64,000 bases of DNA from Kuschelorhynchus macadamiae (Eukaryota > Arthropoda > Insecta > Coleoptera > Curculionidae). Under the pieces are notes generated by a model that did no database searches, was not told the origin of the DNA, and worked only from the letters and a program-made list of their open reading frames with translations. Numbering within the stretch: position 1 is the first letter of the stretch; each line of letters begins with the position of its first letter. The DNA is taken from positions 111,001-175,000 of the forward strand of contig JAUTXW010003370.1 of NCBI GenBank assembly GCA_030620095.1, given 5' to 3'. The position numbers and the translations under genes are program-made. Positions 47,532-59,113 of the stretch are shown here, piece after piece.

Positions 47532-48170
47532 GATACAATACTAAATAAGCTGTCAAAGTTTCAAGAACGCTACAACGAGTAATTAATTTGGAAATAAACA
47601 TTAATAAAATTGAAATATGTAATAGTTCATCTTATATTAGGATACCAGAACATATATTAAATAAAAATGCTTGTATAAACGTAAAAAGTAATAATAACGC
47701 ATGTTTTTATTGGACGGGTGGTTAGCGTCCTATTCTCGGCAAGTTCTAATTACTGAGAACTTAGAAGCACCAATGTCATTAAATGCAATAATCAAATTTG
47801 AAAGCGTTAATAAATTATCAGTTAATATACATGCTTTAGAGTTAGGTAGATCTAGCTATTTTGTGGTACCAGCAAGGTCAACAAAAGAAAAATTAACATG
47901 TTAATTTTCTTTTAATTCAAAATAAATATTATGACAAATTAAATGATTATGAAGCTACACCTACAGTCTTTCAAATTAATAACTCTAAAATTGAATATCA
48001 TTTCTTTGGATTAAAGATCTTTCACGTGTCGTATCTCCCAGGCTTAGTAAGAGTTCGAAAAAAAATTTATATGTGATAGATATTTAAATTATTTTTCCTC
48101 TCAAAACAAATTAAATGTTCATAATAAATTATGCTCAAAATATCTTTCCCCAATTACAATTTTGGTTCTA
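47532..48170 (+). pseudogene. Polinton-type DNA polymerase B relic, N-terminal part
   Basis: Across frames the plus strand gives DTILNKLSKFQERYNE, SSYIRIPEHILNKNACINV, a decayed core, and YLNYFSSQNKLNVHNKLCSK (about 48075-48140). These match the region upstream of the exonuclease domain in the family-B polymerases carried by Polinton/Maverick and related elements of insects, including a Cys/His zinc-finger-like stretch. Many stops are present. The next part of the same protein lies on the other strand (48191-48770), and the part after that on this strand again (48960-49500). Confidence 0.65.
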
Positions 48171-48190
48171 GCTCATGTGATGCAACACAT

Positions 48191-48770
48191 CTATTTCAAA
48201 TTTTTTATATGGAAAGTTCTCGAAATATTCTGAGCATGAAAATAATTTTCCTTGTTAATATGAATATCATATAACTTATTATAAAAATTCTCAATTGAAT
48301 GTAGAGAGGTTTCACTCATGTTTTCCAAATTATCTATGTAATTATAACAAAAGACGCTTTTTCGCATTAATAGCTTAAACAAATCTTCCCCTAAATGTAT
48401 ATATTCACTTTTTAATATTTTGAAATCACTTTGTCTCATAGAAGCCATTAAGTTATCTAATAAATCGCTCATAAACCATAGTGAATCTATATACCGAAAC
48501 TTAATATAGTTATTTTTGAAAATTGAAATGAATTTCTCTTTGTTACAAGAACGGACAATGAGGTTATCACTCTCAGCAAGTTGTTTTCTTAAGAAATTAT
48601 TATCATAGCCTGATAAATTATGGAAAACAACAAGTACAACATAGTTTTTTATAATTAAGATTACAATCATGATGTGCAAACCCTCTAAAATTACCAGTAA
48701 AATGATCATGATCTCGTACAATTTTATTATTTTATTTAACATACTTTTTCGCATATGCGACAGTGTTTAA
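48191..48770 (-). pseudogene. Polinton-type DNA polymerase B relic, middle part, inverted
   Basis: Minus-strand reading: CRICEK, then RDHDHFTGNFRGFAHHDCNL, then in a shifted frame VFHNLSGYDNNF, IKFRYIDSLWFMSDLLDNL, VFCYNYIDNLENM and ENYFHAQNISRTF. These are the segment between the zinc finger and the polymerase palm, with the DHDH...FRG.AH motif and the NLSGYD exonuclease motif. The 187-codon frame at 48191-48754 is the longest in the relic. Its orientation is opposite to the pieces on both sides, so it has been inverted in place. In these elements the protein replicates the element's own DNA. Confidence 0.75.
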
Positions 48771-48959
48771 AGTTAGAATCTACTATCATTTATATAATAT
48801 TTTTTTTTATTTTTGAGTATATTAATTCAGATAAATTCAGCATTTCATTAACAAACCAGTACATTCAACCTTCTCCAAGAAAAAGAACCTGCACTATAAG
48901 CTATATGTTTTGATATTTTTTTATACCTTGGGTTACTTGATAATTTACTGTTATTAACA

Positions 48960-49500
48960 CGCTTTCAAAATCAGCATAAATCATAAAAGGATTTTTCTGT
49001 TTATACAAATAATTTTTAAACCTGGTACCATACAGTGCCCCAGTATAAATGGGATTCAATGCTTAAATATACAGAGTATAAATTAGAAATTTTAAGTGAT
49101 ATACATATGATTATGTTTATTGAAGGTGGAATAAAAGAGGGTATTTCTACATGCGTTAATCGCTATTCAGAATCAAACAACAAATATAAATAATTATGAT
49201 CCTCCAAGATCTACAAATATTCTTTATCTTAATGATAATAATCTTTAGGGTAAGGCAATGCAGTCTTACCATATTCAAATTTTGCGTGGGTAGAAGATTT
49301 TAAAGTTTTGATGTAACGTGAATTCCAGATTACATATAATACAAGTAGATTTAATGTATCCTAATAATATTCATGATTTGCATAAAGATTTTCTATTGCG
49401 TTCTGAACATCGTATTCCATTACTTCTAAATTATCAAAACTAATAACTACTCTATATAATAAGAAAAAATAATTTTTGACAGGTCCGTGTTAACATGATC
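48960..49500 (+). pseudogene. Polinton-type DNA polymerase B relic, palm part
   Basis: Plus-strand reading: WYHTVPQYKWDSMLKYTE, then LEILSDIHMIMFIEGGIKEG, CVNRYSESNNKY, YLNDNNL (49230, matching the D.NNLYG catalytic motif, with a stop at the Tyr) and NIHDLHKDFLLRSEHR (about 49370-49420). The D of YLNDNNL is one base change away from the usual V/A.D. Stops and frameshifts make it inactive. It continues the order left by the piece at 48191-48770. Confidence 0.75.
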
Positions 49501-49514
49501 GCTATACATTTGTT

Positions 49515-50030
49515 TTGGGATTCGTATCATCCCCCTTAAATAGCATAATTATATTAGCATTATCACTTATTGATTGTTTTGGTATTTTAGAATGTTTGAC
49601 AAAGATTGATATTATTGAGTCTCCCCATGCAAAGTGGTTTTTTTATCTTATTTTGCTTATCACAGGCTACATCATCGAAGAGGTTCGAGATCCCGGTCTT
49701 ACTACTACCGTTAAGAGTCTCTTGTATCTTAACTGCCTTGACAGAGAAGTTCTTAACACTACTGGTTGGAGAGAGTTGGAGTATTTTTTGGAGTATTTTA
49801 GTAAGCAGAAAATCCAACTAGAACGTGCCAGAAACAATGAAAATTGCTATGTCAACACGACTCGATCAGAAGGCTACCATACCGATTTCTTCTATTAAAC
49901 CAAAATCTAAACACGTTTATCCTAACGATACCTATAAACAGAAATTTTTAGAAGAAATTGAAAAAACATGCCGTTGGGAAATTCACGAATTACCTGCTCT
50001 AAGAATATCTAAGAGGGACATTTAGACTGT
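49515..50030 (+). other. Unidentified open frames after the polymerase relic
   Basis: A 127-codon frame (49515-49898) and an overlapping one at 49825-50025 ending WEIHELPALRISKRDI. On the minus strand 76 codons are open at 49587-49817. None is recognised. Position suggests more of the same relic or an adjacent element. Confidence 0.25.
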
Positions 50031-50495
50031 GAAATCTCTGAGAGATAACTTTAAAAAAGATTAATCCATACGAATCTCTGAATCTAAATTTTTCAGTCTA
50101 GTGAAATATACAGGATGTATAGCGATTTTCAAAAGTCATATCTAGGTAAAATCTACAGCGAACCATTATTAAAGCAGCGTAGTTGATGTCAAGCTTGGGT
50201 TTCAAACTTCGGAATATTTGCCTTTAACTGGAACTGTAATAACTCTAATTTAATCAGTTAAAATCAGGCAGTCTATATACATATACACAAATATTATTAA
50301 TTTAGAATTTTCACCACCATTACCCTCAATCATCATCAGTAGATGTTCTTGCAGTAAAAAGAATGCATACCTTTTATACGATCGTATATCTTAATTTTTA
50401 TAGTATCATGTTAGTACAAATATATATTTTATGTTTTTTTTTTGTAATATGTACCTAGCTTGACGCCCCACTGAGAAACAACCCATGGAACAAAA

Positions 50496-50498
<3 letters not shown>

Positions 50499-50539
<41 letters not shown>
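50499..50539. repeat. (CA)n microsatellite
   Basis: About twenty CA repeats inside a G+C-richer stretch (50480-50650) that contains CCCTCTGGCGGCCACAATGA and GCGCGC. Frames through it are repeat artefacts. Confidence 0.97.
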
Positions 50540-50541
<2 letters not shown>

Positions 50542-50909
50542 TGACCACACCGCCCTCTGGCGGCCACAATGACCACCATGTTACGGCACTTCGGCTGCAG
50601 TGACCGATGCAGCAGCAAGCGCGCACCACACACAAACGCTCTCATTTGCGCGCGAATTTAAAGTTTGATGTTACGTTTTGTGTTCTAAAAACGGCTTTGT
50701 TTATCTATTTATTTCTCAATAAGCCAATATTTCAAAATGTTTTTCTTCAGGCTACTAAATAAAATGTTTAAACATTATTGAATATATTTTCATAAATACA
50801 AATAACGAAAAAAGGCTAAATTTTAACTACAAAAATTTCGAAATTCTAATTAAATTATTTCTTGTCATAAGAATGTCAAAATTTTAGGATACAATTTATC
50901 GCTTTTTTA

Positions 50910-51230
50910 CTTGCCTAGTAAAAGAGAAGTATTGTAATCGTGAAAAAAAAATCACCCTCCGAGATTTTTTCAGATCTTTAAGTTTCAAGGTCTCAAAAAC
51001 ACGTTTTTTCGATTCCTTCGGCCTGTGCAAAGATTAAGGCTGATATAGAGATGAACTGATAAAACTGTAGTACGAATTCAAGATGGCGAAACGCAATTGC
51101 AGCCCAAAAGTCTTTTTAATTGTGAAAAAACGGCCCTCCCACGTTTCACATAACTTCACGTTTCAGCGTCCCTAGATGACAAAAATTTTTTTTTTCGTGG
51201 GTCTGCCTGTCGGTAAAGTGTATCTAAAGT
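50910..51230 (+). repeat. AAGATGGCGG-type interspersed repeat
   Basis: Begins ACTTGCCTAGTAAAAGAGAA, very close to the start of the 24755 unit. It includes TTCAAGATGGCGAAACGCAA. Confidence 0.65.
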
Positions 51231-51438
51231 AAATTGAGACAGCGGAAAATTTGGGGTACGCTCTATTTAATACACCACGTATATCAAATAAATGTTATTT
51301 TTATTCAGTTAATCTGTTTACAAAAGTAAGTTTAAATTTCTATCACGCCGCCTATGCTTCACAAAGAAATCGCCGACTGTTGACGGATATCTAGTTTTTA
51401 TGTTGTCTCAATTTACTTTAGAGTACTTACTAGTAGAG

Positions 51439-51836
51439 TTGCATAAAAATGTGATAGGAGACCTGTATCTAGACATGTTGGAAAATACAGTTGAGCCTCT
51501 TATTCTAGAAATATGGGAAAATAATCCTGATAAATTTGACATACAACCAGTTTTTTAATAGGCTAGTGCGCCCCGTATTTTAGCAGAAACGTAAGGCAAT
51601 AATTGAACACTGCTTAACCCGAGGTGAGACTTCTTTTATGGGACTACCTAAAAAAAAAGTACACGTAACCCAGCCAGACTTTATTTTGGAGTAACAGCAA
51701 AGAATAACCGCTGCCTGTCACAATATTGATGCTGGCACATTTCAAAATGTTTGTAGGGAGTTTTCAAATAGACTGTTTTACTGTCTGGAAGTAAACGGAG
51801 AACATTTTCAATACTTTCTCCAGTAGAGTCACTATA
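51439..51836 (+). pseudogene. Mariner-like transposase fragment, copy 1
   Basis: The first frame reads VIGDLYLDMLENTVEPLILE and FDIQPVF. After stops and shifts the end reads close to CLEVNGEHFQYFL. This is the C-terminal third of a Tc1/mariner-superfamily transposase known from many insects. The 398 bp recurs at 63499-63896 with few changes and with the same disabling differences, so both descend from an already dead sequence. Copy 1 lacks the upstream part that copy 2 keeps. Confidence 0.75.
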
Positions 51837-51839
51837 TCT

Positions 51840-52450
51840 TTGTCTATCTATCAGTTTGTGGCATAGCTAAAAAACTACTTATCCGATTGACTTCAAATTT
51901 TGGTCAAAGGGTCACATGGGGATGAATTGGTAACATTTTGATACAAATTCAATATTTTCATAATTTACCTCAAATTTTTCACAAAAAATATTACGTAGAA
52001 ATCAACTAGTAAAATTTCGATACGAATTCAAGATGGCAAAACAAAATGGCGGTTTCATAAAATATAAGTTAACCTGAAAAACTACAAATAGACTGATTTT
52101 CCTTTTTGTGTAAGAATTAACTCTGGTATGAACTAGTAAAATTATGGTCAAGTTGTCGTAACAAAATGGCGGCCAAATAAAATTTTTGAATCGTAAAAAA
52201 TAACCATCACAGGTTTTACATATCTTCACGTTTTAGTTCTCCTAGATGCCAAAAATACGTTTTCTCAATTCCGTCGGTTTGTCAGTTTAGTCATTAAGGG
52301 TCATATAGTAATATTTTGGTAAAAATCCAATGACCGAACAAAATGAAGAATTAAGGTGTTTAAAAAATCAACGCAAACTATCTTCTTATTCAATCGGCTT
52401 CAATATTTGCAGAAAAATTAAATGTCATACAGGGGTAAACTAAAAATATC
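51840..52450 (+). repeat. AAGATGGCGG-type interspersed repeat
   Basis: Contains TCAAGATGGCAAAACAAAAT, GTAACAAAATGGCGGCCAAA and TTCCGTCGGTTTGTCAGTTT modules. After it 52450-52970 has no recognised gene. Confidence 0.65.
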
Positions 52451-52973
52451 CATGATTTTAAATTTTTTATTTATTATTATTTAATAAAATGTTTGAGATT
52501 TATTCATAGATATATTAATTAGAACGATATATTCAGAATTATTAAATTTTGATATTGTAGAGTGCGATATGCAAGATGAGTTTTGTTTAAAACACACTTA
52601 AAAAATATTTTTGATATTTTGAGGATAAGCATAACTAACATCTGAAATCTTAGCAAGAAAACTGCTGTTTTGCTTTCTTTAAATATTTCAATTAATATTA
52701 TAACATTAAAACAATTATAACTTATTAGTAACTTTAAGGTAGACAATGTTTGAAATATTATAGTTTCTAGGCAAAAACAAAAGTTTCAATAACGATCACC
52801 CCGTAAAAAAGACAAATGAACCTCATTAATTTTCTATATGTTTTTCTATAACCTATATATCTAAGAATATATGCCTCAAATTTTGTTAAACATTTTTAAA
52901 GAAAGTGATATTATCTAACAAATTACATCGAATGACTTAGAGATTATATATCATTTTGATGGACTTATTGGAC

Positions 52974-52976
52974 CCG
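52974..52976. other. Target-site duplication CCG, left
   Basis: CCG precedes the terminal GGGTGCG at 52977 and is repeated at 60983-60985 after CGCACCC. Confidence 0.7.
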
Positions 52977-53284
52977 GGGTGCGATTTTGCACTTATCATT
53001 TCGTTAGTTAACGAAAATTTTCTCCGTTCGGAGAGCTGTTCGGCATGACAATCGGATTTTCCGATCCTGGTTCGTTAAACAACAACCTACAACTAAAGCC
53101 GCCATTTTCCGAATCTGTCAGTTCTTGAGTTTTTGATAATATCTAAATTTACTGCCTTGGAGTTTCATTTCGTAAGATAAAACGTAGTTTTGATTACTTG
53201 AAAGCTAAGCCATGATATATTAGCATATGCATCATACCGTAAATATTCAACAGATGCCAAAATATTGAAGAAAATCATGAAAAC

Positions 53285-53344
53285 ATGGAACCTCCAAATA
53301 GGCAGCGAAGATACGAAACTCGTAAATCCTTCAAATTAAACAAG
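53285..53344 (+). CDS. Candidate start exon of the element gene (third copy)
   Basis: ATG opens 20 codons (MEPPNRQRRYETRKS and onward), one codon shorter than in the arms, and ends at AAG|gttagc. The clean in-frame length difference supports past coding. The donor has changed from gtaagc to gttagc. Confidence 0.5.
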
Positions 53345-54557
53345 GTTAGCTAATATGTTTAAAAAATATTATCTATGTCATATTATTACGAAACCTGTAT
53401 ATTTTAATTATTAATGAATCACTATTTTTAATTCAGTGAATTCTTCTTTCTTGATCATTTTGTTAGAAGTACGGGAAAACATAAAACGCTATCCTCAAAA
53501 TGTACTTCTTTTGAAGAAATATTTAACAAAGTTGTGAATATTCTGTTTAAATATTAATTAGATTATTTGCTATATGGTGCAAAATTCTATATTACGTACT
53601 TTATTTTTAAAAGAAAAGGGACCTATGTTAATATGTATTCCATCTATTCTAATCCAGCACCGCGGCTGTTATTCAACCACATAAACATCATACATTTATC
53701 CGCCTTTGAAACGGGGTGCGCCTTCCACAGAAAAATAATATAATAATATAAGCGAAATGCGTTCCTCGGGAGAACAAAGCGTTTTAAACTTAGAGTAAGA
53801 ATAAAAATCTTACTCCAGGTTATAATTGCCCGTTGTTACTGGGGAATGGCCCTCCCTATTTTAAGAATAGGCAGTATTTTATTTATTTTGGTCTCTCGTA
53901 ACCTAACCTAACTTCTTTAGTTCACAGATACACAGTAAACAAGCCGAACAGCTGATGGATCACTTGCGGAAACATAACAGTGGTTTAATAATGGTGTATT
54001 TAAGTATTGCAAAATTGAACATAAATACCAGTAACTAGGAACCAATTTAAGAATAATATTTTCTATTGATGGAAAGACTAAGGAAGCAATAAGGGCAGTT
54101 GAATCTAGATTATCATAATACTGTTACAGGTAGGCATGAATTTGTATATTTTTAAGCAAATAGAATGTACTTGCTAAAATTATATTTTATTGTCTATGTC
54201 GAGGTCTATGTATAACTTGTAAACAAAAGTATTCCTTAACAGGTATTATCAAAGAAAATTTATAGTGGAAGCTATTATTTTCTTTGGTATTATATATTTT
54301 CACTGTTGAGGGCGAAATGAAATAATCTTTGTTTTTCTTTAAAAGAACTATAGTTGGAATTATATAATGTTATAATTATTAGAGTAGGGAAATAATTAGT
54401 TATATTATATTACACAGTATGTGGTATATGGCACATTTATTGATTATAGCAATATTTTTACTTTTTTGCAGAATATCACCCTAAAAATAAGGGAATGATA
54501 CAAGAAATGATGTCAAGTATTTGATACAGTATTTTCATTTACCTTTCACATACTTAG

Positions 54558-54668
54558 TCAATATAAGGAAGAACAATCACCGAAGCACAATTACAAATTC
54601 CTCGATAAGCTATTTTGTTGATTCAAATTTGAACTCGACCATTTTGATTGTAGAAGATATATACCTGT
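54558..54668 (+). CDS. Candidate internal exon of the element gene (third copy)
   Basis: 111 bp between a TTTCACATACTTAG acceptor and a CTGT|gtaagtat donor, open for 36 codons from NIRKNNHRSTITN to VEDIYL. Arm B has the same intact exon. It is short, Asn/Ser/Thr-rich, with a hydrophobic end. No family is recognised. Confidence 0.45.
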
Positions 54669-55246
54669 GTAAGTATTAATTGTGATTATTTTTATTTATA
54701 AAGAAACTTACTATAATATTAGGCTTAAACAGATTAGGCTAGTATAATTAATAAGTTTATGTTTAGCATAGTCTACTGCAAAACATAACTATGAGTTCGT
54801 TATTATAACAAATTATCAGTTTACAGTATCAAACAGAATTTAACACTTGAAACCTTGTTTAATTTGACTAATTGTTTTTGCACCGATATTCTGTCGGAAA
54901 ACAGCAGCAAGATAATGCATAGCAACTCAACTGATGAATGGTGCACTTATTTTTTTATTATGTCATCCATTAAACATTGTGCTAGACACCTCATTATGTT
55001 TTATATGTTTGTTTAATTTCTTACAGTGTGACACAAATATGTTTGAGGTGTTTGTTTTTCCTTGGGTTTTGCTAATTGCAATTTTTAATGTGTATTTTTA
55101 AATTAATCTTTTGTTCAAATCTATGAATCGCTTTTGAAGCTTCACATCACAATAAAAATATTCTATTTAAAAAAATAACTATTATATGACTTAATAAGTT
55201 CATTATGTTTAATGGAATTTATTTGTTTATTCCTATGTAAAATTGT

Positions 55247-55758
55247 ACAGGGTGCCTGATTATATTTTAAATGGTACGTACCCTAGAGGCCTTATGCTAT
55301 GAGTTATCAGAAAACTTTAAATACAAATGTTTTTGGGTTTGAACAAAATCATCATTCATTAAATCATTCTTGCCGATTATAAGAATACTAGGTTTAAACT
55401 TTATCTCTAAAGATAATAGAGACATTTTAGAAAAACCCTGCCATAAGAGGCAATGTGTAAGAGATTTGCTTCTTATGAGAGGGTTTTTCTTAAATTTCTT
55501 GATTATCTTTAGAGATAAAGGTCTTAAACCTAGTCCATTATTAATAATCAGCAAGAAGAGACCATTTGAGGTGTATCTATTATACAGGGTGTGCCTTTTC
55601 AAATAACGCAGTCGATGCCCATTTGCTAAATTTCCGATTATCTTTTGTTTGTTTTTCTTGTAAATTGACCAAACCTAAACACTTTTATATTTAAAGTTTT
55701 TTGATAACTCATAATTAAGTCTTTAGGGTACTGTTTAAAATATAACCAAACATCCTGT
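55247..55758. repeat. Nested foldback repeat 1 (third copy, 512 bp)
   Basis: Same inverted ends as 4489-4803 and 18684-19585. Its interior holds frames on both strands (55297-55602, 55370-55606) that merely follow the inverted structure. Confidence 0.75.
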
Positions 55759-57060
55759 ACATACAATCTGTATAAAATATCAGATGTGTTAAAAATTAAA
55801 AAAAACTACATTAATATACATAAAGTAACATAAGTGAACCAAACTTAATTTTAGAGAAAAAATTATACACCATATACATTATACCTATATCATGAAGAAA
55901 CCTTTTTTTTTGTAAGTTAAGTTAACTGTGTTTACCATTTTTGACCAGAAGAGGTTATTTCAAATCCATTATTATGTAATTCTGGGATACTGGAAGAAAC
56001 TAGGTTGCTAAAAGTACATTTTGTAAGGATATATTAAATATTTATACAGGATGTCCCAAAAATCTTGTATAAGGTGCAGCTGCTGTTTTTTTATTATGGA
56101 CTATTTTGTTTTATTAAAGAACAAAACGTCTGGCTTATATGCAATTTGGTAAACTGAGGTTTAATACCTTTAAAAAGACTATACATGAATTTGTAATTCG
56201 TTTTGTTTAAAATTTTATTTTTTAAACTTCGATTTACTTGAAACATCTGTATGTTGCCTTTTTTAATCATATCAAATAAAGTTTAACTGACTTAAGTCTA
56301 TGAAAATTAAGATTGCTCACAGTGAAAACTGTATTTTCTAACAAGAAACATTTTTTTCTCGATTTTTTCTTCAGAATAACTTTATTTTATAAATTCAATT
56401 CTGTCTCTATTTTGTAAGATTTGAAGGTGATCGTGGTATCTATTGTTCAGAAAGTCAAGAACTACAACATATATAAAATGTAGGGCATTTCCCTCAAGCT
56501 AGTTTTATAAGATTTATGTGTAGTCCTAGTAGCTACCTCGCAATTCACCCTTTCTTATAGGCTTTGTTCAGTATAATTTTTAGAATACCTAGTGGCATTG
56601 TGGATTGTGACGTATAAATGACGAACTTAAAGATGGAAATTTTTGGACAATTTCAGATTCAATTTTTGTTCAACAAAAATTAACATATTTAGTTACGGTT
56701 TTCGACACTGTCTAGCAGGCGCGTAACTAAGAGGGGCATAGGGGAGGTGATGTCTTTTTTTTGGGATATTGCATGCAGAACCATAACTTATGGAAAAAAA
56801 AACAAAAAAGGTCATGCATAGTCCATTTGGTATATAAATGTAATTTATATATGTAATATACAATATTTACATCTTCCAGGTGAGGCAAGCGTCCCCCTCC
56901 CCCCTTCACCCCATTCAGTAAAACGGTCTAGCACTAAGTTTATAGCCTAGAGGATGTTAATGCAGGTCTTCAATAAGTTGTTTTACAGAGTGGTTTGGAA
57001 AACACTTGTAAAAAAAAGTTTTCCTTGTTTTTTTTTTTAATTCTTTAGTTTTTTTTTGTA

Positions 57061-58005
57061 CAGGTTGTTTTCAACGAAATTCTTTTTTTTTCTCAACTTT
57101 TGTATCCCTTATACTATTATTTCTTAACTCAGTTATGAATAAAGGTAATGTCTCTAAATTTATAAATGCGACTGTTGTACAGGGCTTTCATTTATATTTT
57201 GACACCTAGTTACATCTTTAATTATAGAAAATTAAAAAAAAAAACTTTAATTTCAAAATTTGTAGGATTATTCCTGTATTATGGTCTAAGAATCTCAAAT
57301 ATTTCTAAAAATTATTGAAAAGTCGAAAAAACTACATAACATGAATTTTTTAAATGTGACACCTTGAATATTATTATCTAATTAAATTAGTCTTTTCATA
57401 CCGATTATAAATATATGAGTTCAGAGAGAGAGAGAGGACTAATATCTTTGCCTCTTATGAAATGACTTTTATCAATTTTTTGGATAATCTTTAAAGATAA
57501 AGGTACCAAACCTGATATAATTGCTAACTTCAGATTCATTTAATGTTGCATTAAATGGGGCCAGCTAAAAAAAATATAGGTTATGTAATTTCTTCTATTC
57601 AGTAATAATTTGTATTCTTAGAAGATAATAGTGAAAAAATCCTACAATTATTGTGTTTTTATTTTCTATAGTTAAAGCTGTATCTAGATGTCAAAATATA
57701 AATAAAAACATTATACTTATAAAAAACTGTTTTGCATATTTTTTACTTTGAACTAACTTCAAACTCATTATTAGAATTCATTAATATCTATGTAAATTTA
57801 AATAATAACAGACCTTTTTACCATTATTTAATAAGTTTCATTAATTTTTAAACTCTCAAATGACCTTTTGATCTGATGGATGATGAAAGTTAGTTTAAAG
57901 TAAAAAGTTCAAAATAGAATGGGATAAGAAACAATTGTTTGATGCATACGGGAGCTGAGAAAAACAACACATCCAGAAAAATTTACATTTTGGTGAAAAC
58001 ACCCT
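57061..58005. repeat. Nested foldback repeat 2 (third copy)
   Basis: Counterpart of 6020-6955: outer ends CAGGTTGTTTTCAACGAAAT and GTGAAAACACCCT, with the inner ACAGGGCTTTCATTTATATT foldback near 57179-57720. Confidence 0.6.
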
Positions 58006-58548
58006 TTATATAAAAAAAGTTTTTTGGTATTCGGGTGTGAATTATCCTGGGTAGAAAAGAACAATATAATATTTCGTTTTGTAATAGTCATTGTGTGTGT
58101 ATAAACATTTTGTGAAAATGTTTATACACATGTATTAGATAATACTCTGTGTAACAGATTTCTTGTGGCCTTTTGCATTTTCGAAGCGATAAATCCAACA
58201 TATAGTGCTAGGCATTATCGAAAACCACAACTCAATATATAAATTCTGGTTGAAAATTAGTAAACTTGAATTTTGTCTACAAATTTGGACATCAGTACCT
58301 AAAATTAATTAATTAATGTAGGGGTTATGGTTATATTGAATAAAAAAAATTGGGTTGAGGTACTATACATGCTGTTGGTTACAAACACAAGTTTAAAAAG
58401 CCATATTTATATGGATATTCTTCATATTATCTTTTTAACGAAAATTGGAAATATACCTATTTTATCAATAACGAAGTTTTTTTAATAACTTATTTACAGC
58501 TGATTTTTCGAAAAGCAATTTTTTTACAATATTTTTTCTTCTTTTTAG

Positions 58549-58762
58549 GTATTTTAAGTCACAGTGTGAGTCCTTTGGACCCCTTGTAAAAGAAAATGGT
58601 GTGTACTTACATATCACCAGAAATCAGCAGCAATCGAAACTAATTTCAGCTTGTAACAACTTGAACAATAAAAACATGTCCAATTGTAATATTTTTTTAT
58701 TTAGTGACAAATATAGAATTGATTTTCACTATAAAATACCGCAACACTTTAAAAAAAATTAA
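58549..58762 (+). pseudogene. Element gene exon, stopped early (third copy)
   Basis: Counterpart of 7577-7871, starting after TTTTTAG and reading YFKSQCESFGPLVKEN. Loss of one A in a run brings a TAA at about 58760, some 25 codons earlier than in arm A. Confidence 0.45.
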
Positions 58763-58890
58763 AGAAGTTCCAGTCAATTTCATAATAATCAAAATGGAAA
58801 ATTATTTCATTTATATCTTAAAGATTTATGACTATACTTAAATCTAAAAAAATAATTATATTTAGGCGTTTTATAGATACAGATTTACAG

Positions 58891-58980
58891 GGATATAGAA
58901 AGTTAGAGATTGATACCATTATGAAATTAGTTATGGGTGGTATTATATATGAATCTTTAAACAAATTTCCAAAAGTTAAG
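58891..58980 (+). CDS. Candidate penultimate exon of the element gene (third copy)
   Basis: Thirty open codons (GYRKLEIDTI to FPKVK) with TTTACAG acceptor and AAG|gtatga donor, as in both arms. Confidence 0.5.
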
Positions 58981-59062
58981 GTATGAACGTAGAAATATTT
59001 ATTTTTCAGTTCCAACTGTTTCTTCTGGTAGTTATGTAAACTCTCCAAATGTCAATTTTTAG

Positions 59063-59113
59063 TTTTTAGACGATAAAATTACTCTATTAGGTATAGGATC
59101 AACTGTGCAGTAA
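59063..59113 (+). CDS. Candidate last exon of the element gene (third copy)
   Basis: Seventeen codons including the stop (FLDDKITLLGIGSTVQ, TAA) after a CAATTTTTAG acceptor. It is in phase with the preceding exon. Confidence 0.5.
   Translation, partial: FLDDKITLLGIGSTVQ

Noticed and set aside
50406..50645. Frames with poly-Val-Cys through the CA repeat
   Set aside because: Translation of a dinucleotide repeat.
55297..55606. Paired 101- and 78-codon frames in the third copy
   Set aside because: They occupy the inverted halves of a nested foldback and show no protein character.
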